This document shows positions 1 to 8,849 of a stretch of 64,000 nucleotides of DNA, piece after piece. Location: NCBI RefSeq assembly GCF_042920265.1, contig NZ_JBDQZI010000003.1, forward strand, positions 186,001 to 250,000, given 5' to 3'. The position numbers were made by a program, and so were the translations under genes. This DNA is from Lysinibacillus_B sp042920265. Its GTDB lineage: Bacteria; Bacillota; Bacilli; Bacillales_A; Planococcaceae. Each line of letters opens with the position of its first letter. Within the stretch, counting starts at the first letter, position 1. Below the pieces are notes generated by a model. It made no database searches. It worked only from the letters and a program-made list of their open reading frames with translations, and had not been told where the DNA came from.

Positions 1-167
1 CAAATACGACGGTATCGTTACTCCAAAATTCTTCTGAACATGCACAAGGCATTGTGGCATCAGTAGAAGAGCAAACAGCTTCAACAGAAGAAATGTATAG
101 TATCGCAACTCAATTAAATGACATGGTCAATGCACTAAACGAACAAATGACGAAATTTAAATTATAG
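1..167 (+). CDS. Methyl-accepting chemotaxis protein, C-terminal fragment
   Basis: The window opens inside this gene; reading starts at base 3 and stops at TAG 165-167. The 54 visible residues contain the stretch ASVEEQTASTEEM, typical of the end of a chemoreceptor signalling domain, and finish NEQMTKFKL, close to the ends of the two complete dCache receptors further on (LFKVN and HFKIK). The ligand-binding part lies outside the window, so the stimulus cannot be judged. No strong terminator follows directly. Confidence 0.85.
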   Translation, partial: NTTVSLLQNSSEHAQGIVASVEEQTASTEEMYSIATQLNDMVNALNEQMTKFKL

Positions 168-281
168 AACAGCTTGTTTACGTATATTCTTTCATAGTCC
201 CCCAACTATCTAACAGAGTATAGGAAATTTTCCTATACTCTTAACTATTTCCTCTTATAGAAATCAAAAATCTATTAAAAG

Positions 282-303
282 ATAACAAGAATCTTGTTAT
301 ACT
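282..303 (+). promoter_or_regulatory. Palindromic operator-like site overlapping an extended -10
   Basis: ATAACAAGAATCTTGTTAT (282-300) is a perfect dyad with 9-base arms around one base. Its right arm runs into TGT-TATACT (295-303), an extended -10 hexamer. Such overlap is typical of a repressor site. No open frame with an SD follows within 500 bases, so the controlled transcript is unknown. I do not recognise the regulator. Confidence 0.4.
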
Positions 304-387
304 AGATAGGAACTCGCAATGAGCAAAAATACATCCTGAAAATGCTAATTAAATAGTAAGAGATATTAAAAGAAAGTAGTATCATAG

Positions 388-484
388 CCTCCGCGCTTTG
401 CCACAGCCTACACAGGAGCTAAAACAGGCGTGGCCTGTTTGGATCTCCTGTTCCGGCTCCTGTGGCTATGGCGCGCTACGGCAA
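388..484. repeat. G+C-rich imperfect palindrome
   Basis: Nested inverted segments can be seen: AACAGGC/GCCTGTT at the centre, ACAGGAGC/GCTCCTGT outside it, and GCCACAG/CTGTGGC partly competing with the latter. The base composition stands out from the A+T-rich surroundings. The outer edge (GCGCGCTACGGC) resembles the GCCGTAGCG ends of the nested repeat family, so it may be a diverged relative. Confidence 0.5.
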
Positions 485-635
485 AAGTGAATACTTCTCG
501 ATATTCTAGAAAAATATTTCTATTATCTAAAAGAAATCATTTTCTTTCTCTTTGCAAATATAATTGCCTAGCTTCTACTGTAATGAATGAGAATCTTTCA
601 TTATTTTTAAGTAACCGATTTTGTATGGAACAGTA

Positions 636-765
636 GTTGCTTGTAGCGGAGGCACGAGACTCCTACGGGAAAAGCGAGGTAATCAAGACCCCGCAGGAGC
701 GAAGGATGAGCGACGAGGAGGCTTGATCTCGCCCGTGGAAAGCGAGTGCCGCAGCGGAAAGCAAC
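636..765 (+). repeat. Nested-palindrome repeat, copy A (core only)
   Basis: The core runs from GTTGCTTGTAGCGGAGGC to GCAGCGGAAAGCAAC, so its ends are inverted. Inside are ACTCCTACGGGAAAAGCGAG, CCCCGCAGGAGCG and GCGACGAGGAGGC, all shared with copies at 18.7 and 57.2 kb. The outer GTGTTGATT/AATCAACAC ends found in the long copies are missing here. Confidence 0.75.
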
Positions 766-839
766 GGTTACTCAAATGGTAATATATGTTTTGGGTGTTG
801 CTCATTATGAGTAGGAAGTTAGAATTGGGGGAATGGACG

Positions 840-1274
840 TTGAACAGAATTATTCAAAATGTATTGTTGTCCTTTGCTATGGCTGCTTCAGTTAGTGCTT
901 GGTATAATCAGGCAGACTTTAGCATCATGAATATAAAATTGTTAACTGTGCCGGTGTTTTTCCTAATGGTTTATGGATTAAGTTTAGTGATCGCAGAAGA
1001 TGTGCGCAATGCGTTTAAAAAAGTGTTATGGTTTGATAAGCGAGAAGATAAGCGCCCCATTTGGCAAGTGGGGGTTGGAATCATTTTCTTCTTTGCGCAA
1101 ATTGGCTTTGTTGAAACATTTGCACGTAGTCTTATGCAATTTAATTTAGCTGGTATGCCATTATATATCATTTTCTCATTTATGAACGCCTTTTTATTGA
1201 CTGTTATTTATGAAGAAATTTTTTATGTAGAAGAAAAGGTTGCTAAACAATATAAGTTCAAAAAGTTAAAGTAA
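840..1274 (+). CDS. Small four-helix membrane protein, unknown function
   Basis: The 144-residue product has four hydrophobic stretches near residues 7-24, 33-55, 75-95 and 103-125, so it is probably an integral membrane protein with both ends charged. The frame extends upstream to ATG 786, but TTG 840 is preferred because GGGGG (827-831) sits eight bases before it; the earlier start has no SD. The tail is lysine rich (EEKVAKQYKFKKLK). No family was recognised. It is followed by its own terminator and precedes polA without being part of that operon. Confidence 0.6.
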   Translation: MNRIIQNVLLSFAMAASVSAWYNQADFSIMNIKLLTVPVFFLMVYGLSLVIAEDVRNAFKKVLWFDKREDKRPIWQVGVGIIFFFAQIGFVETFARSLMQFNLAGMPLYIIFSFMNAFLLTVIYEEIFYVEEKVAKQYKFKKLK

Positions 1275-1311
1275 GATGCGAGCGTATAGCTTAGCATCTT
1301 TTTTTGTTTTT
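1269..1311 (+). terminator. Intrinsic terminator after the small membrane protein
   Basis: AAGATGC ... GCATCTT forms a seven-pair stem that overlaps the stop codon and is followed by a run of T residues. Confidence 0.7.
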
Positions 1312-1368
1312 AAAATACGTACATATGTTTTACAATAGAGAAGACTTGAATTGACGGAGGATGATACG

Positions 1369-3996
1369 ATGACAAAGGAGAAAGTGCTACTTTTAGATGG
1401 AAATAGTTTAGCATACAGGGCATTTTTCGCGTTGCCCCTTTTAACGAACGACCAAGGTATCCATACGAATGCAACATATGGCTTTACGATGATGCTACAA
1501 AAGATTGTAGAGGAGGAACAGCCGACAAAAATGCTTGTGGCATTTGATGCGGGGAAAACGACATTCCGACATGAATCTTATGGCGAGTATAAAGGTGGTC
1601 GTCAAAAAACACCACCTGAACTGTCAGAGCAATTTCCGTATATTCGAAAATTAATCGATGCATACAATATTAAGCGCTATGAATTGCCGATGTACGAAGC
1701 AGATGACATTATCGGAACACTTGCTAAACAAGCGACAGGCGAAGAGATGGAAGTCGTAATCGTATCCGGAGATAAAGATTTAACGCAATTAGCAAATGAC
1801 CATGTAACCGTTTATGTAACACGTAAAGGGATTACGGATATTGAAAAATATACACCTGCTCATATCGAAGAAAAGTACGGTTTAGCGCCACATCAAATTA
1901 TCGATATGAAAGGACTAATGGGCGATGCTTCAGATAATATTCCAGGTGTTCCTGGCGTTGGTGAAAAAACAGCGATTAAATTATTAAAAGAGTATGGCTC
2001 CGTTGAATCGCTTTACGTGGCAATTGATACGATGAAAGCGTCAAAAATGAAAGAAAAGCTTGTCGCGAATGAAGAGCAAGCACATCTGTCTAAAAAGTTG
2101 GCGACGATTTATACAGAAGCACCTGTTGAGATAAGTTTAGGTGAATTAAATTATCCTGGACCAAATGAGGAAGAGTTATTAACGGTTTGGAAAGAGCTTG
2201 GTTTTAAATCATTAATTGAAAAAAGTGATTTCCAAGGGGAACAAGCGGAACAAGCAGAAATTACAGTTGAAATTGTGAACGATGTAACAGCAACTATGTT
2301 AGCGAATCGAATGGCGATACATGTGGAGCTTGAAAATGAGCATTATCATGGTTGTAAAGTGTTTGGCATAAGCTTAACAGATGGGCAGCATACATTATAT
2401 GTGCCAATTTACGACACGATTACAAATGAAGCATTAATAGCTTGGCTAAAAGATGAAACGAAAGAAAAATATATGGCTGATAGTAAAGCGACACAGGCCA
2501 TTTTACAGCGAATGGGTATTGAATTGCGCGGTGTAACGTTTGACTTACTATTAGCGAGTTATATTGTCAATCCAGCGATTTCAGGTGACGATGTACAAGC
2601 ATTGGCAAAAGAGTTTGGCTATACAAATGTCCAGTCAAATGAAGCGGTATATGGAAAGGGCGCTAAATGGACACGTCCAGAAGAACAAGTTCTTGCAGAG
2701 CATGTAGCACGAAAAGCGTTAGCGATATGGCATTTGCAACCGACACTGGAGGAAAAGTTAAAAGAAAATGAGCAGTTTGCGCTCTATAAAAACTTAGAAT
2801 TACCACTTGCCTCTATTCTTGGCAAAATGGAATCACGAGGGATTACTGTACGTGTGGATACGCTTCAGCAAATGGGAGAAGACTTAGCGGAAAAGCTAGA
2901 TGAAATTGAAGCAAAAATTTACGAGCTAGCAGGTGAAACCTTTAATATTAATTCACCGAAACAATTAGGGGTCATTTTATTTGATAAGCTAGGTTTACCA
3001 GTCATTAAGAAAACGAAGACAGGGTACTCTACAGCCGCAGATGTATTGGAAAAATTAAAAGCTGAGCACGATGTCGTAAAATACATTTTAGATTATCGTC
3101 AGCTAGCGAAATTACAATCCACATATATTGAAGGGCTTATGAAAGTTGTCGGTGATGATGAGAAAGTACACACACGCTTCCAACAAGCGTTAACAGCGAC
3201 CGGTCGTTTGAGTTCAACAGATCCGAATTTACAAAACATCCCGATTCGACTGGAAGAGGGACGTAAAATTCGTCAAGCATTTGTGCCATCTAAGCCAGGA
3301 TGGGTGCTTTTTGCAGCAGACTATTCACAAATCGAGTTGCGTGTATTAGCGCATATGTGTGAAGATCCGACCTTAGTAGAAGCGTTCCGTGAAGGGATGG
3401 ATATTCATACGCGTACAGCGATGGATGTATTTGGTGTAGAAAAGCCTGAAGAAGTGACATCGAATATGCGTCGTGCAGCAAAAGCTGTAAACTTCGGAAT
3501 TATTTACGGTATTAGTGATTACGGTTTATCGCAAAATTTAGATATTACACGGAAGGAAGCCGCGACATTTATTGAAAACTATTTAGCGAGTTTCCCAGGT
3601 GTAAAAGGCTATATGGACTCGATCGTGTCAGAAGCGAAGAAAAATGGGTACGTTACAACGATATTAAATCGTCGACGTTACTTACCAGAAATCAATAGTT
3701 CTAACTTTAATTTACGTAGTTTTGCAGAGCGTACAGCGATGAATACACCGATTCAAGGAAGTGCGGCAGATATTATTAAAAAGGCGATGATTGATATGGA
3801 TGCTCGTCTTCAAGTGGAAGGTTTGCAAGCAAAGCTATTACTCCAAGTGCATGACGAATTAATTTTCGAAGTACTACAAGAGGAAATTGAAATTTTAGAG
3901 CGTATCGTACCAGAAGTAATGGAAAATGCCATTGAGCTAAAGGTGCCGTTAAAGGTTGATTTTTCTTACGGTCCAACGTGGTATGACGCGAAGTAA
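1369..3996 (+). CDS. polA: DNA polymerase I
   Basis: Family A polymerase of 875 residues, used for Okazaki fragment maturation and repair synthesis. Order of domains: 5' nuclease (about 1-290), a 3'-5' exonuclease fold (about 300-460), polymerase (about 480-875). Visible motifs: motif A DYSQIELRVLAH near residue 650, motif B RRAAKAVNFGIIYGIS, motif C LQVHDELIFE near 826. The first exonuclease motif reads HVELE where active enzymes have D-x-E, so proofreading is probably lost, as known for Bacillus PolA. Start ATG 1369 follows GGAGG (1356-1360); a TTG at 1351 lies upstream in frame but lacks an SD. First gene of polA-mutM-coaE. Confidence 0.97.
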   Translation: MTKEKVLLLDGNSLAYRAFFALPLLTNDQGIHTNATYGFTMMLQKIVEEEQPTKMLVAFDAGKTTFRHESYGEYKGGRQKTPPELSEQFPYIRKLIDAYNIKRYELPMYEADDIIGTLAKQATGEEMEVVIVSGDKDLTQLANDHVTVYVTRKGITDIEKYTPAHIEEKYGLAPHQIIDMKGLMGDASDNIPGVPGVGEKTAIKLLKEYGSVESLYVAIDTMKASKMKEKLVANEEQAHLSKKLATIYTEAPVEISLGELNYPGPNEEELLTVWKELGFKSLIEKSDFQGEQAEQAEITVEIVNDVTATMLANRMAIHVELENEHYHGCKVFGISLTDGQHTLYVPIYDTITNEALIAWLKDETKEKYMADSKATQAILQRMGIELRGVTFDLLLASYIVNPAISGDDVQALAKEFGYTNVQSNEAVYGKGAKWTRPEEQVLAEHVARKALAIWHLQPTLEEKLKENEQFALYKNLELPLASILGKMESRGITVRVDTLQQMGEDLAEKLDEIEAKIYELAGETFNINSPKQLGVILFDKLGLPVIKKTKTGYSTAADVLEKLKAEHDVVKYILDYRQLAKLQSTYIEGLMKVVGDDEKVHTRFQQALTATGRLSSTDPNLQNIPIRLEEGRKIRQAFVPSKPGWVLFAADYSQIELRVLAHMCEDPTLVEAFREGMDIHTRTAMDVFGVEKPEEVTSNMRRAAKAVNFGIIYGISDYGLSQNLDITRKEAATFIENYLASFPGVKGYMDSIVSEAKKNGYVTTILNRRRYLPEINSSNFNLRSFAERTAMNTPIQGSAADIIKKAMIDMDARLQVEGLQAKLLLQVHDELIFEVLQEEIEILERIVPEVMENAIELKVPLKVDFSYGPTWYDAK

Positions 3997-4005
3997 GGAG
4001 GAATT

Positions 4006-4878
4006 ATGCCAGAATTACCAGAAGTAGAAGGCGTTGTCCGTGATTTGAAGCCCCTAATTGAAGGGAAAACGATTGAGCGCGTTATGTTTTCTGAAGTTGT
4101 ATATAACGCAGCCGCGCAAGGGAAACAATGTATTGTGAAAAATGCCCATCCTACCGATTTTGAACTTGTCGTTTCGGGGTTGAAGATCGAACAGGTCATG
4201 CGTCGTTCAAAGTATATTTTCCTTCATGTATCAAAGGGCGGAGATTCATTTTTGCTCATTAGTCATTTAGGGATGTCGGGGGCTTGGTTTGTCGTCAATC
4301 ATTTAGATGAAATCGCTGAACCGAAGTTTCGGAAACATGTACATGCGGTGTTTACATTAAATACAGGGGAACTGCTTGTATATGCAGACATTCGTCGTTT
4401 TGGTGAGTTGCGTTTTGTGAAGGAAATTGCAGATCATCCGCCACTGACGTTAATGGCACCAGAGCCATTTGACCAGGATGCGTGTGATTATTTTTTAGCC
4501 AAATGTGAAAAGCCGAAATATGCCAATAAGCCAATAAAAGAGGTCATTATGGACGGACAAGTAATTTCAGGTTGTGGTAATATTTATGCGACGGAAAGCT
4601 TATTTGCCGTGAAAATTCTGCCAACACGTAAAACGAGTCAAATTAGTAAGGAACACAAAGTGGAATTGTTTGAAGCTATTTGTGCGGTACTTCGCGAAAG
4701 TATTGACAATGGTGGGTCAACGATTTCCGATTATCGCAGTGTCAATGGTGGGGCAGGAAACATGCAAGATCGTTTAAAAATGTACAGTAAAAAAGTATGC
4801 TTAGTATGTCACAATGAGACAGAGGCCGTTGTGATTGCAGGGCGCACATCAACGTATTGTCCAAGCTGTCAAAAGTAG
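4006..4878 (+). CDS. mutM: Formamidopyrimidine-DNA glycosylase (Fpg)
   Basis: Bifunctional glycosylase/AP lyase that removes 8-oxoguanine and formamidopyrimidines. The 290-residue protein begins MPELPEVE, giving the catalytic Pro2 and Glu3. It ends with a zinc finger, CLVCHNE ... CPSCQK, with an arginine-containing loop between the cysteine pairs. The conserved GCGNIYATE segment of the helix-two-turn-helix is present. Nine bases separate it from polA, with a strong SD (AAGGAGG), so the genes are co-transcribed. In B. subtilis ytaF lies between mutM and coaE; here it is missing. Confidence 0.97.
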   Translation: MPELPEVEGVVRDLKPLIEGKTIERVMFSEVVYNAAAQGKQCIVKNAHPTDFELVVSGLKIEQVMRRSKYIFLHVSKGGDSFLLISHLGMSGAWFVVNHLDEIAEPKFRKHVHAVFTLNTGELLVYADIRRFGELRFVKEIADHPPLTLMAPEPFDQDACDYFLAKCEKPKYANKPIKEVIMDGQVISGCGNIYATESLFAVKILPTRKTSQISKEHKVELFEAICAVLRESIDNGGSTISDYRSVNGGAGNMQDRLKMYSKKVCLVCHNETEAVVIAGRTSTYCPSCQK

Positions 4879-4890
4879 GGGTGTCAGTAG

Positions 4891-5484
4891 ATGATTATTG
4901 GGTTAACAGGAAGTATTGCAAGTGGAAAAAGTACAGTCGCTAACATGCTAGCAGGTTACCGATTACCGATTGTTGATGCAGATTTAGTTGCACGACAAGT
5001 TGTTGAGCCAGGCACAGAAACACTTGCTCAAATTGCACAAGCATTTGGTGCAGACGTAATTCAAGAAGATGGGACGATGGATCGCGAAAAGGTTGGGGCA
5101 ATTATTTTTCATGAGCCAGCGAAACGAAAAATATTAAATGATATTATTCATCCAGCCATTCGAACGGAAATGATTCGTCAACGTGATGAATATGTAGCGA
5201 AGGGCGAAAAACATATTGTAATGGATATCCCTCTTTTGTTTGAGAGTAAATTACAACATTTTGTCGATAAAATTTTAGTCGTTTCTGTCAAGGAAGATAT
5301 TCAACTGCAACGTTTAATGGAACGAAATAATTTATCAGAAGAAGAGGCGCGTGCACGCATGGCCTCACAACTGCCAATGTTAGTCAAAGAACAAGGGGCA
5401 GATGTAGTCATTTATAATAATCGAAGTATTGAATCAACCGCACAACAATTAGAAGCTGCTTTAAAAGAATGGGGTATCATTTAA
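4891..5484 (+). CDS. coaE: Dephospho-CoA kinase
   Basis: Last step of coenzyme A synthesis: phosphorylation of the 3'-hydroxyl of dephospho-CoA by ATP. The 197-residue product opens with the P-loop GSIASGKST and contains DADLVARQVVEPG and the DIPLLFES segment typical of CoaE. ATG 4891 follows AGGGGTG with seven bases between. It lies 12 bases after mutM and is the last gene of the polA operon; a strong terminator follows. Confidence 0.96.
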   Translation: MIIGLTGSIASGKSTVANMLAGYRLPIVDADLVARQVVEPGTETLAQIAQAFGADVIQEDGTMDREKVGAIIFHEPAKRKILNDIIHPAIRTEMIRQRDEYVAKGEKHIVMDIPLLFESKLQHFVDKILVVSVKEDIQLQRLMERNNLSEEEARARMASQLPMLVKEQGADVVIYNNRSIESTAQQLEAALKEWGII

Positions 5485-5493
5485 TAATGGATT

Positions 5494-5537
5494 AGGGGAT
5501 GTTTAGGAAGAGGAAAATTCCTAAACATCCTCTTTTA
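5494..5537 (+). terminator. Strong intrinsic terminator of polA-mutM-coaE
   Basis: A 16-pair stem (5494-5509 with 5518-5533, one G-T pair) around an eight-base loop, followed by TTTTA. Its core is GGATGTTTAGGAA and the exact complement. Confidence 0.9.
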
Positions 5538-5652
5538 CGTATCATCGATATGGACTAAAGTGCTTACATTTTGCGTGATGAGTCCACCTGTTTATTTTCA
5601 GAAAATAAGAACTTTAAAATATTTAACGAATAATGTTCATCTTTTTGAAGAA

Positions 5653-5663
5653 TGTGTTATACT
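5653..5663 (+). promoter_or_regulatory. Candidate CcpN operator over the gapB -10
   Basis: TGTGTTATACT matches the CcpN operator consensus recalled from B. subtilis (TRTGHYATAYW) at every position. It contains the extended -10 TGT-TATACT (5655-5663). In B. subtilis CcpN represses gapB and pckA during glycolytic growth, so the position is sensible. A second site was not found. Confidence 0.6.
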
Positions 5664-5720
5664 AATCACCGTATATAATAAATAAAATGATAACCTAATT
5701 TACAGGAGGCTTTTTATAAT

Positions 5721-6740
5721 ATGACAGTTTCTATTGCAATTAATGGATTTGGCCGAATTGGTCGTATGGTATTCCGCCAAGCTATTGTTCAAGATGATTT
5801 AAATGTAGTGGCAATCAATGCTAGCTACCCAGCTGAAACATTAGCGCACTTAATTAAGTATGACACAAACCATGGTTCATTTAATGGTACTGTGGAAACA
5901 GAAGAGAATGCGTTAATCGTGAATGGTAAACGTGTAGTAATTGTTTCTGAACGTGATCCTAAATTATTACCATGGAAAGAAATGGGCGTAGAGTTAGTAA
6001 TCGAGGCAACTGGTAAATTCAACGACCGTGAAAAGGCGGCAATGCACTTAGAAGCTGGTGCGAAAAAAGTCATTTTAACTGCTCCAGGTAAAAATGAAGA
6101 CATTACAGTTGTACTTGGCGTAAATGACAATTTACTAGACATTACAAAGCATGATGTAATTTCAAATGCATCTTGTACAACAAACTGTTTAGCTCCTGTA
6201 GCAAAGGTATTAAATGATACATTTGGTATTGAGAACGGTTTAATGACAACTGTTCACGCTTATACAAACGACCAAAACAATATTGACAATCCGCACAAAG
6301 ACTTACGTCGTGCACGTAACTGTGCTTCTTCTATCATTCCAACTTCAACAGGTGCTGCAAAAGCATTAGCTTTAGTATTACCTGAGTTAAAAGGAAAATT
6401 ACACGGTATGGCACTTCGTGTACCAACACCAAACGTTTCTTTAGTTGACTTAGTAGTAGACTTACAGAAAGATGTAACAGTAGAAGAAGTGAATGCTGCA
6501 TTCGTGGCAGCTGCTGAAGGTCCAATGAAAGGGATTTTAAACTTCTCAATGGAGCCATTAGTATCATCTGACTACAATACAACAACTTACTCATCCACAA
6601 TTGATGGTTTAACAACAATGGTGATGGGCACTCGTAAAGTAAAAGTATTAGCTTGGTACGACAACGAGTGGGGTTATTCAGCTCGCGTAGTAGACTTAGC
6701 GAGAAAAGTAGTAAATGAATTAGCTAAGGTAAAAGCATAA
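5721..6740 (+). CDS. gapB: Glyceraldehyde-3-phosphate dehydrogenase, gluconeogenic type
   Basis: Oxidoreductase of 339 residues with N-terminal Rossmann motif NGFGRIGR and catalytic cysteine near residue 152 in SNASCTTNC; the partner histidine is in TTVHAYTND. GapB features are INASYPAETLAHLIKYDT after the first beta-alpha unit, where glycolytic GapA has an NAD-selecting Asp, and DNPHKDLRRARNC. It is therefore likely NADP-preferring and works toward glucose synthesis. SD GGAGG precedes ATG 5721. Own promoter with a CcpN-like site and own terminators. speD, which follows gapB in B. subtilis, is absent. Confidence 0.94.
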   Translation: MTVSIAINGFGRIGRMVFRQAIVQDDLNVVAINASYPAETLAHLIKYDTNHGSFNGTVETEENALIVNGKRVVIVSERDPKLLPWKEMGVELVIEATGKFNDREKAAMHLEAGAKKVILTAPGKNEDITVVLGVNDNLLDITKHDVISNASCTTNCLAPVAKVLNDTFGIENGLMTTVHAYTNDQNNIDNPHKDLRRARNCASSIIPTSTGAAKALALVLPELKGKLHGMALRVPTPNVSLVDLVVDLQKDVTVEEVNAAFVAAAEGPMKGILNFSMEPLVSSDYNTTTYSSTIDGLTTMVMGTRKVKVLAWYDNEWGYSARVVDLARKVVNELAKVKA

Positions 6741-6756
6741 TTGATTTAAAAAGGCA

Positions 6757-6793
6757 CAGCTCGACTGAAATTTGGTCGAGCTGATGTTTTTTT
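6757..6793 (+). terminator. gapB terminator 1
   Basis: Nine-pair stem CAGCTCGAC/GTCGAGCTG (6757-6765 with 6775-6783) followed by a T run. Confidence 0.85.
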
Positions 6794-6833
6794 GATATGT
6801 ATATTGAATTGTTACTTTTTCATCGGCTAAAAT

Positions 6834-6867
6834 AGAGGCTATCCGCTTTATGCGATAGCCTCTTTTT
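6834..6867. terminator. gapB terminator 2
   Basis: Ten-pair stem AGAGGCTATC/GATAGCCTCT (6834-6843 with 6854-6863) followed by TTTTTC. It acts as a second stop before the nrdR promoter. Confidence 0.8.
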
Positions 6868-6947
6868 CGTAGGGAAGTATAAGCTTTCGTTGAGAAGAAA
6901 GCTTTTGAAATAACAAAATGGATAGCTGTTTTTCATCCGAGAATATT

Positions 6948-6956
6948 TGTTATAAT
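6948..6956 (+). promoter_or_regulatory. Extended -10 promoter of nrdR-dnaB-dnaI
   Basis: TGT-TATAAT, a perfect extended -10. The -35 region is a poor T-rich match. It lies 40 bases before nrdR and should drive all three genes. Confidence 0.65.
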
Positions 6957-6995
6957 AGTTGTACTAAATCGAAATGAATCAGGAGAAATGTTTAT

Positions 6996-7463
6996 ATGAG
7001 ATGTCCATCTTGTCAATACAATGGTACGCGCGTTGTTGATTCAAGACCGGTAGATGATAATAAGGAGATTCGACGTCGACGTGAATGCGAGTCATGTAGC
7101 TTTCGTTTTACGACGTTTGAAAAACTTGAAGAGACACCATTAATAGTTGTTAAAAAGGAAGGCTCACGCGAGGAATTTAGTCGTGAAAAAGTATTGCGTG
7201 GACTGATTCGTGCATGTGAAAAGCGACCAGTTGCACTTGAAGTGTTGGAAGACTTAGTGTTATCAATTGAAAAGGATTTACGCCGTATCGGCAATCCAGA
7301 AGTGCGTTCAGAAGACGTTGGTGAAATGGTCATGGACCGCTTATCCCAAATCGATGAGGTAGCCTATGTTCGCTTTGCTTCCGTCTATCGCCAATTTAAG
7401 GACATTAATGTTTTTATTGATGAACTAAAAGATATATTACAAAAGCAAACGAATGAAAAATAA
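6996..7463 (+). CDS. nrdR: Transcriptional repressor NrdR
   Basis: Zinc-finger and ATP-cone repressor of ribonucleotide reductase genes. The 155-residue product begins MRCPSCQYNGT and has the second cysteine pair in CESC, giving the zinc ribbon (residues 3-34). The ATP-cone follows (about 49-139), with VVKKEGSREEFSREKVLRG. SD AGGAGA. It is upstream of dnaB and dnaI, the conserved Bacillales arrangement that links nucleotide supply with replication initiation. Confidence 0.97.
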   Translation: MRCPSCQYNGTRVVDSRPVDDNKEIRRRRECESCSFRFTTFEKLEETPLIVVKKEGSREEFSREKVLRGLIRACEKRPVALEVLEDLVLSIEKDLRRIGNPEVRSEDVGEMVMDRLSQIDEVAYVRFASVYRQFKDINVFIDELKDILQKQTNEK

Positions 7464-7483
7464 TGAAGTGAGGAGTGAAGCAA

Positions 7484-8848
7484 GTGGTTCATATGTATAA
7501 GGAATTGCTCGCGACGGATCATTTTGAAATTACGCTCCCTCAAGCTTTATCAACAAATGAACGACAGTTACTAACGTTGTTTTATCAACCGTTAACAGGA
7601 CCCGATCCCATTAGTTTATATTTAACGCTTTGGGCTGAAGGAGAAGATCATGCAACAGGTACGATGACACATTATTATTTAATGAATGTGCTTGGTATGC
7701 CTGTTCGTACCATTTTTGAGGCACGTATTGCACTTGAAGCAATCGGTTTACTACGTACATGGAGAAAGGATGAGCAGGATAGTCGTACATTTATTTACGA
7801 ATTAGTGCGGCCATTAGAAGCACGTGATTTTTTTGCCGATCCATTACTCTCCATGTTTTTATTTAGTAAAATTGGTGAGCAGGCTTATCGCAAGCTACGA
7901 AATCGTTTTTGTAAGCAAGTTGATAAACGGGGATATAGCGAAGTGACCCGTACCTTTATAGATGTATATAAACCTGTGCATACGAATGTGCCACAAGATA
8001 TTCTGGACGAACGTGATATCGAGCAAGGTTATCCGTTTTATTATGAGCAATTTGATTTTGCGTTGTTACGTGCGGGACTGTCGGAGCAACTCGTGCCTTC
8101 AAGTGCGCTGACGGCTGAAACTTGTCTGCTCATTGCGAAGCTCGCTTTTTTATATAAATTATCACCCCTTGAAATGCAGAAGGTCGTCGTATTAGCGTTA
8201 GACGATACAATGAGATTGCCGGTAGAACGTTTGAAAAAGGCAGCAGCAGATTATTATAAAATTACGATTTCAAAAGATGCACCAAAATTAGCTAAAACAT
8301 TTGAGCAGCAATCAAAAGCATCTACTGAAGTAAAGCGCTCGAAAGAACAGGAACTGTTGCATTATTTAGAAAATACACCACCGATTCAAGTGTTACGTGA
8401 TATTAATAATGGGAAAGAGCCAATTCCAGCTTCTGTACAGTTAGCGGAAGACTTAATCATGAAGCATAATATGCCAATAGGTGTAGTGAATGTATTACTT
8501 GAATACGTTATGCTAACTACGGACATGCGTTTACCAACAAAATATGTTGAAAAAATTGCAGACCACTGGATTCGAAAAAATTTAAAGACCGCTAAAGAAG
8601 CGATGGATTTAGCCCGTCAGGAACGCGATAAATATGCCAAATGGAAGGCGGAAAACGAATCAAAAGCGAATACGCCACAAAAGCAGGTTTATAAAAAGGC
8701 GAGCGGACGTGAAGAAAAAGTACCAGATTGGTTTTATAAGCGTGATGAAGGGCCGTCTCAAGCGCCAACGACAGCTGCAACTGTAGACTTTGAAGCAGAA
8801 CGACAAAAAATACTCCAAAAGCTAGGACAAGATGGGCAGGTGAATTAA
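7484..8848 (+). CDS. dnaB: Replication initiation and membrane attachment protein DnaB
   Basis: Firmicutes DnaB, a primosomal co-loader that works with DnaD and DnaI to load the replicative helicase; it is not the helicase. The 454-residue product has the N-terminal winged-helix region and a C-terminal DnaB_2/DnaD-like region around residues 300-400 (ADHWIRKNLKTAKEAMD), then a charged tail. GTG 7484 is chosen because AGGAG (7471-7475) lies eight bases before it; GTG 7475 and ATG 7493 are other in-frame options. It starts 20 bases after nrdR and its stop nearly touches dnaI. Confidence 0.9.
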   Translation: MVHMYKELLATDHFEITLPQALSTNERQLLTLFYQPLTGPDPISLYLTLWAEGEDHATGTMTHYYLMNVLGMPVRTIFEARIALEAIGLLRTWRKDEQDSRTFIYELVRPLEARDFFADPLLSMFLFSKIGEQAYRKLRNRFCKQVDKRGYSEVTRTFIDVYKPVHTNVPQDILDERDIEQGYPFYYEQFDFALLRAGLSEQLVPSSALTAETCLLIAKLAFLYKLSPLEMQKVVVLALDDTMRLPVERLKKAAADYYKITISKDAPKLAKTFEQQSKASTEVKRSKEQELLHYLENTPPIQVLRDINNGKEPIPASVQLAEDLIMKHNMPIGVVNVLLEYVMLTTDMRLPTKYVEKIADHWIRKNLKTAKEAMDLARQERDKYAKWKAENESKANTPQKQVYKKASGREEKVPDWFYKRDEGPSQAPTTAATVDFEAERQKILQKLGQDGQVN

Positions 8849-8849
8849 C

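Larger units (their letters stand above)
168..839. other. Intergenic region with palindrome and repeats
   Basis: This 670-base stretch holds no convincing gene. It contains a perfect 19-base palindrome over an extended -10 (282-303), a G+C-rich imperfect palindrome (388-484) and a core copy of the nested repeat family (636-765). A 68-codon open frame at 430-636 runs through the palindrome, has no SD and resembles nothing; it was left out. Confidence 0.7.
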
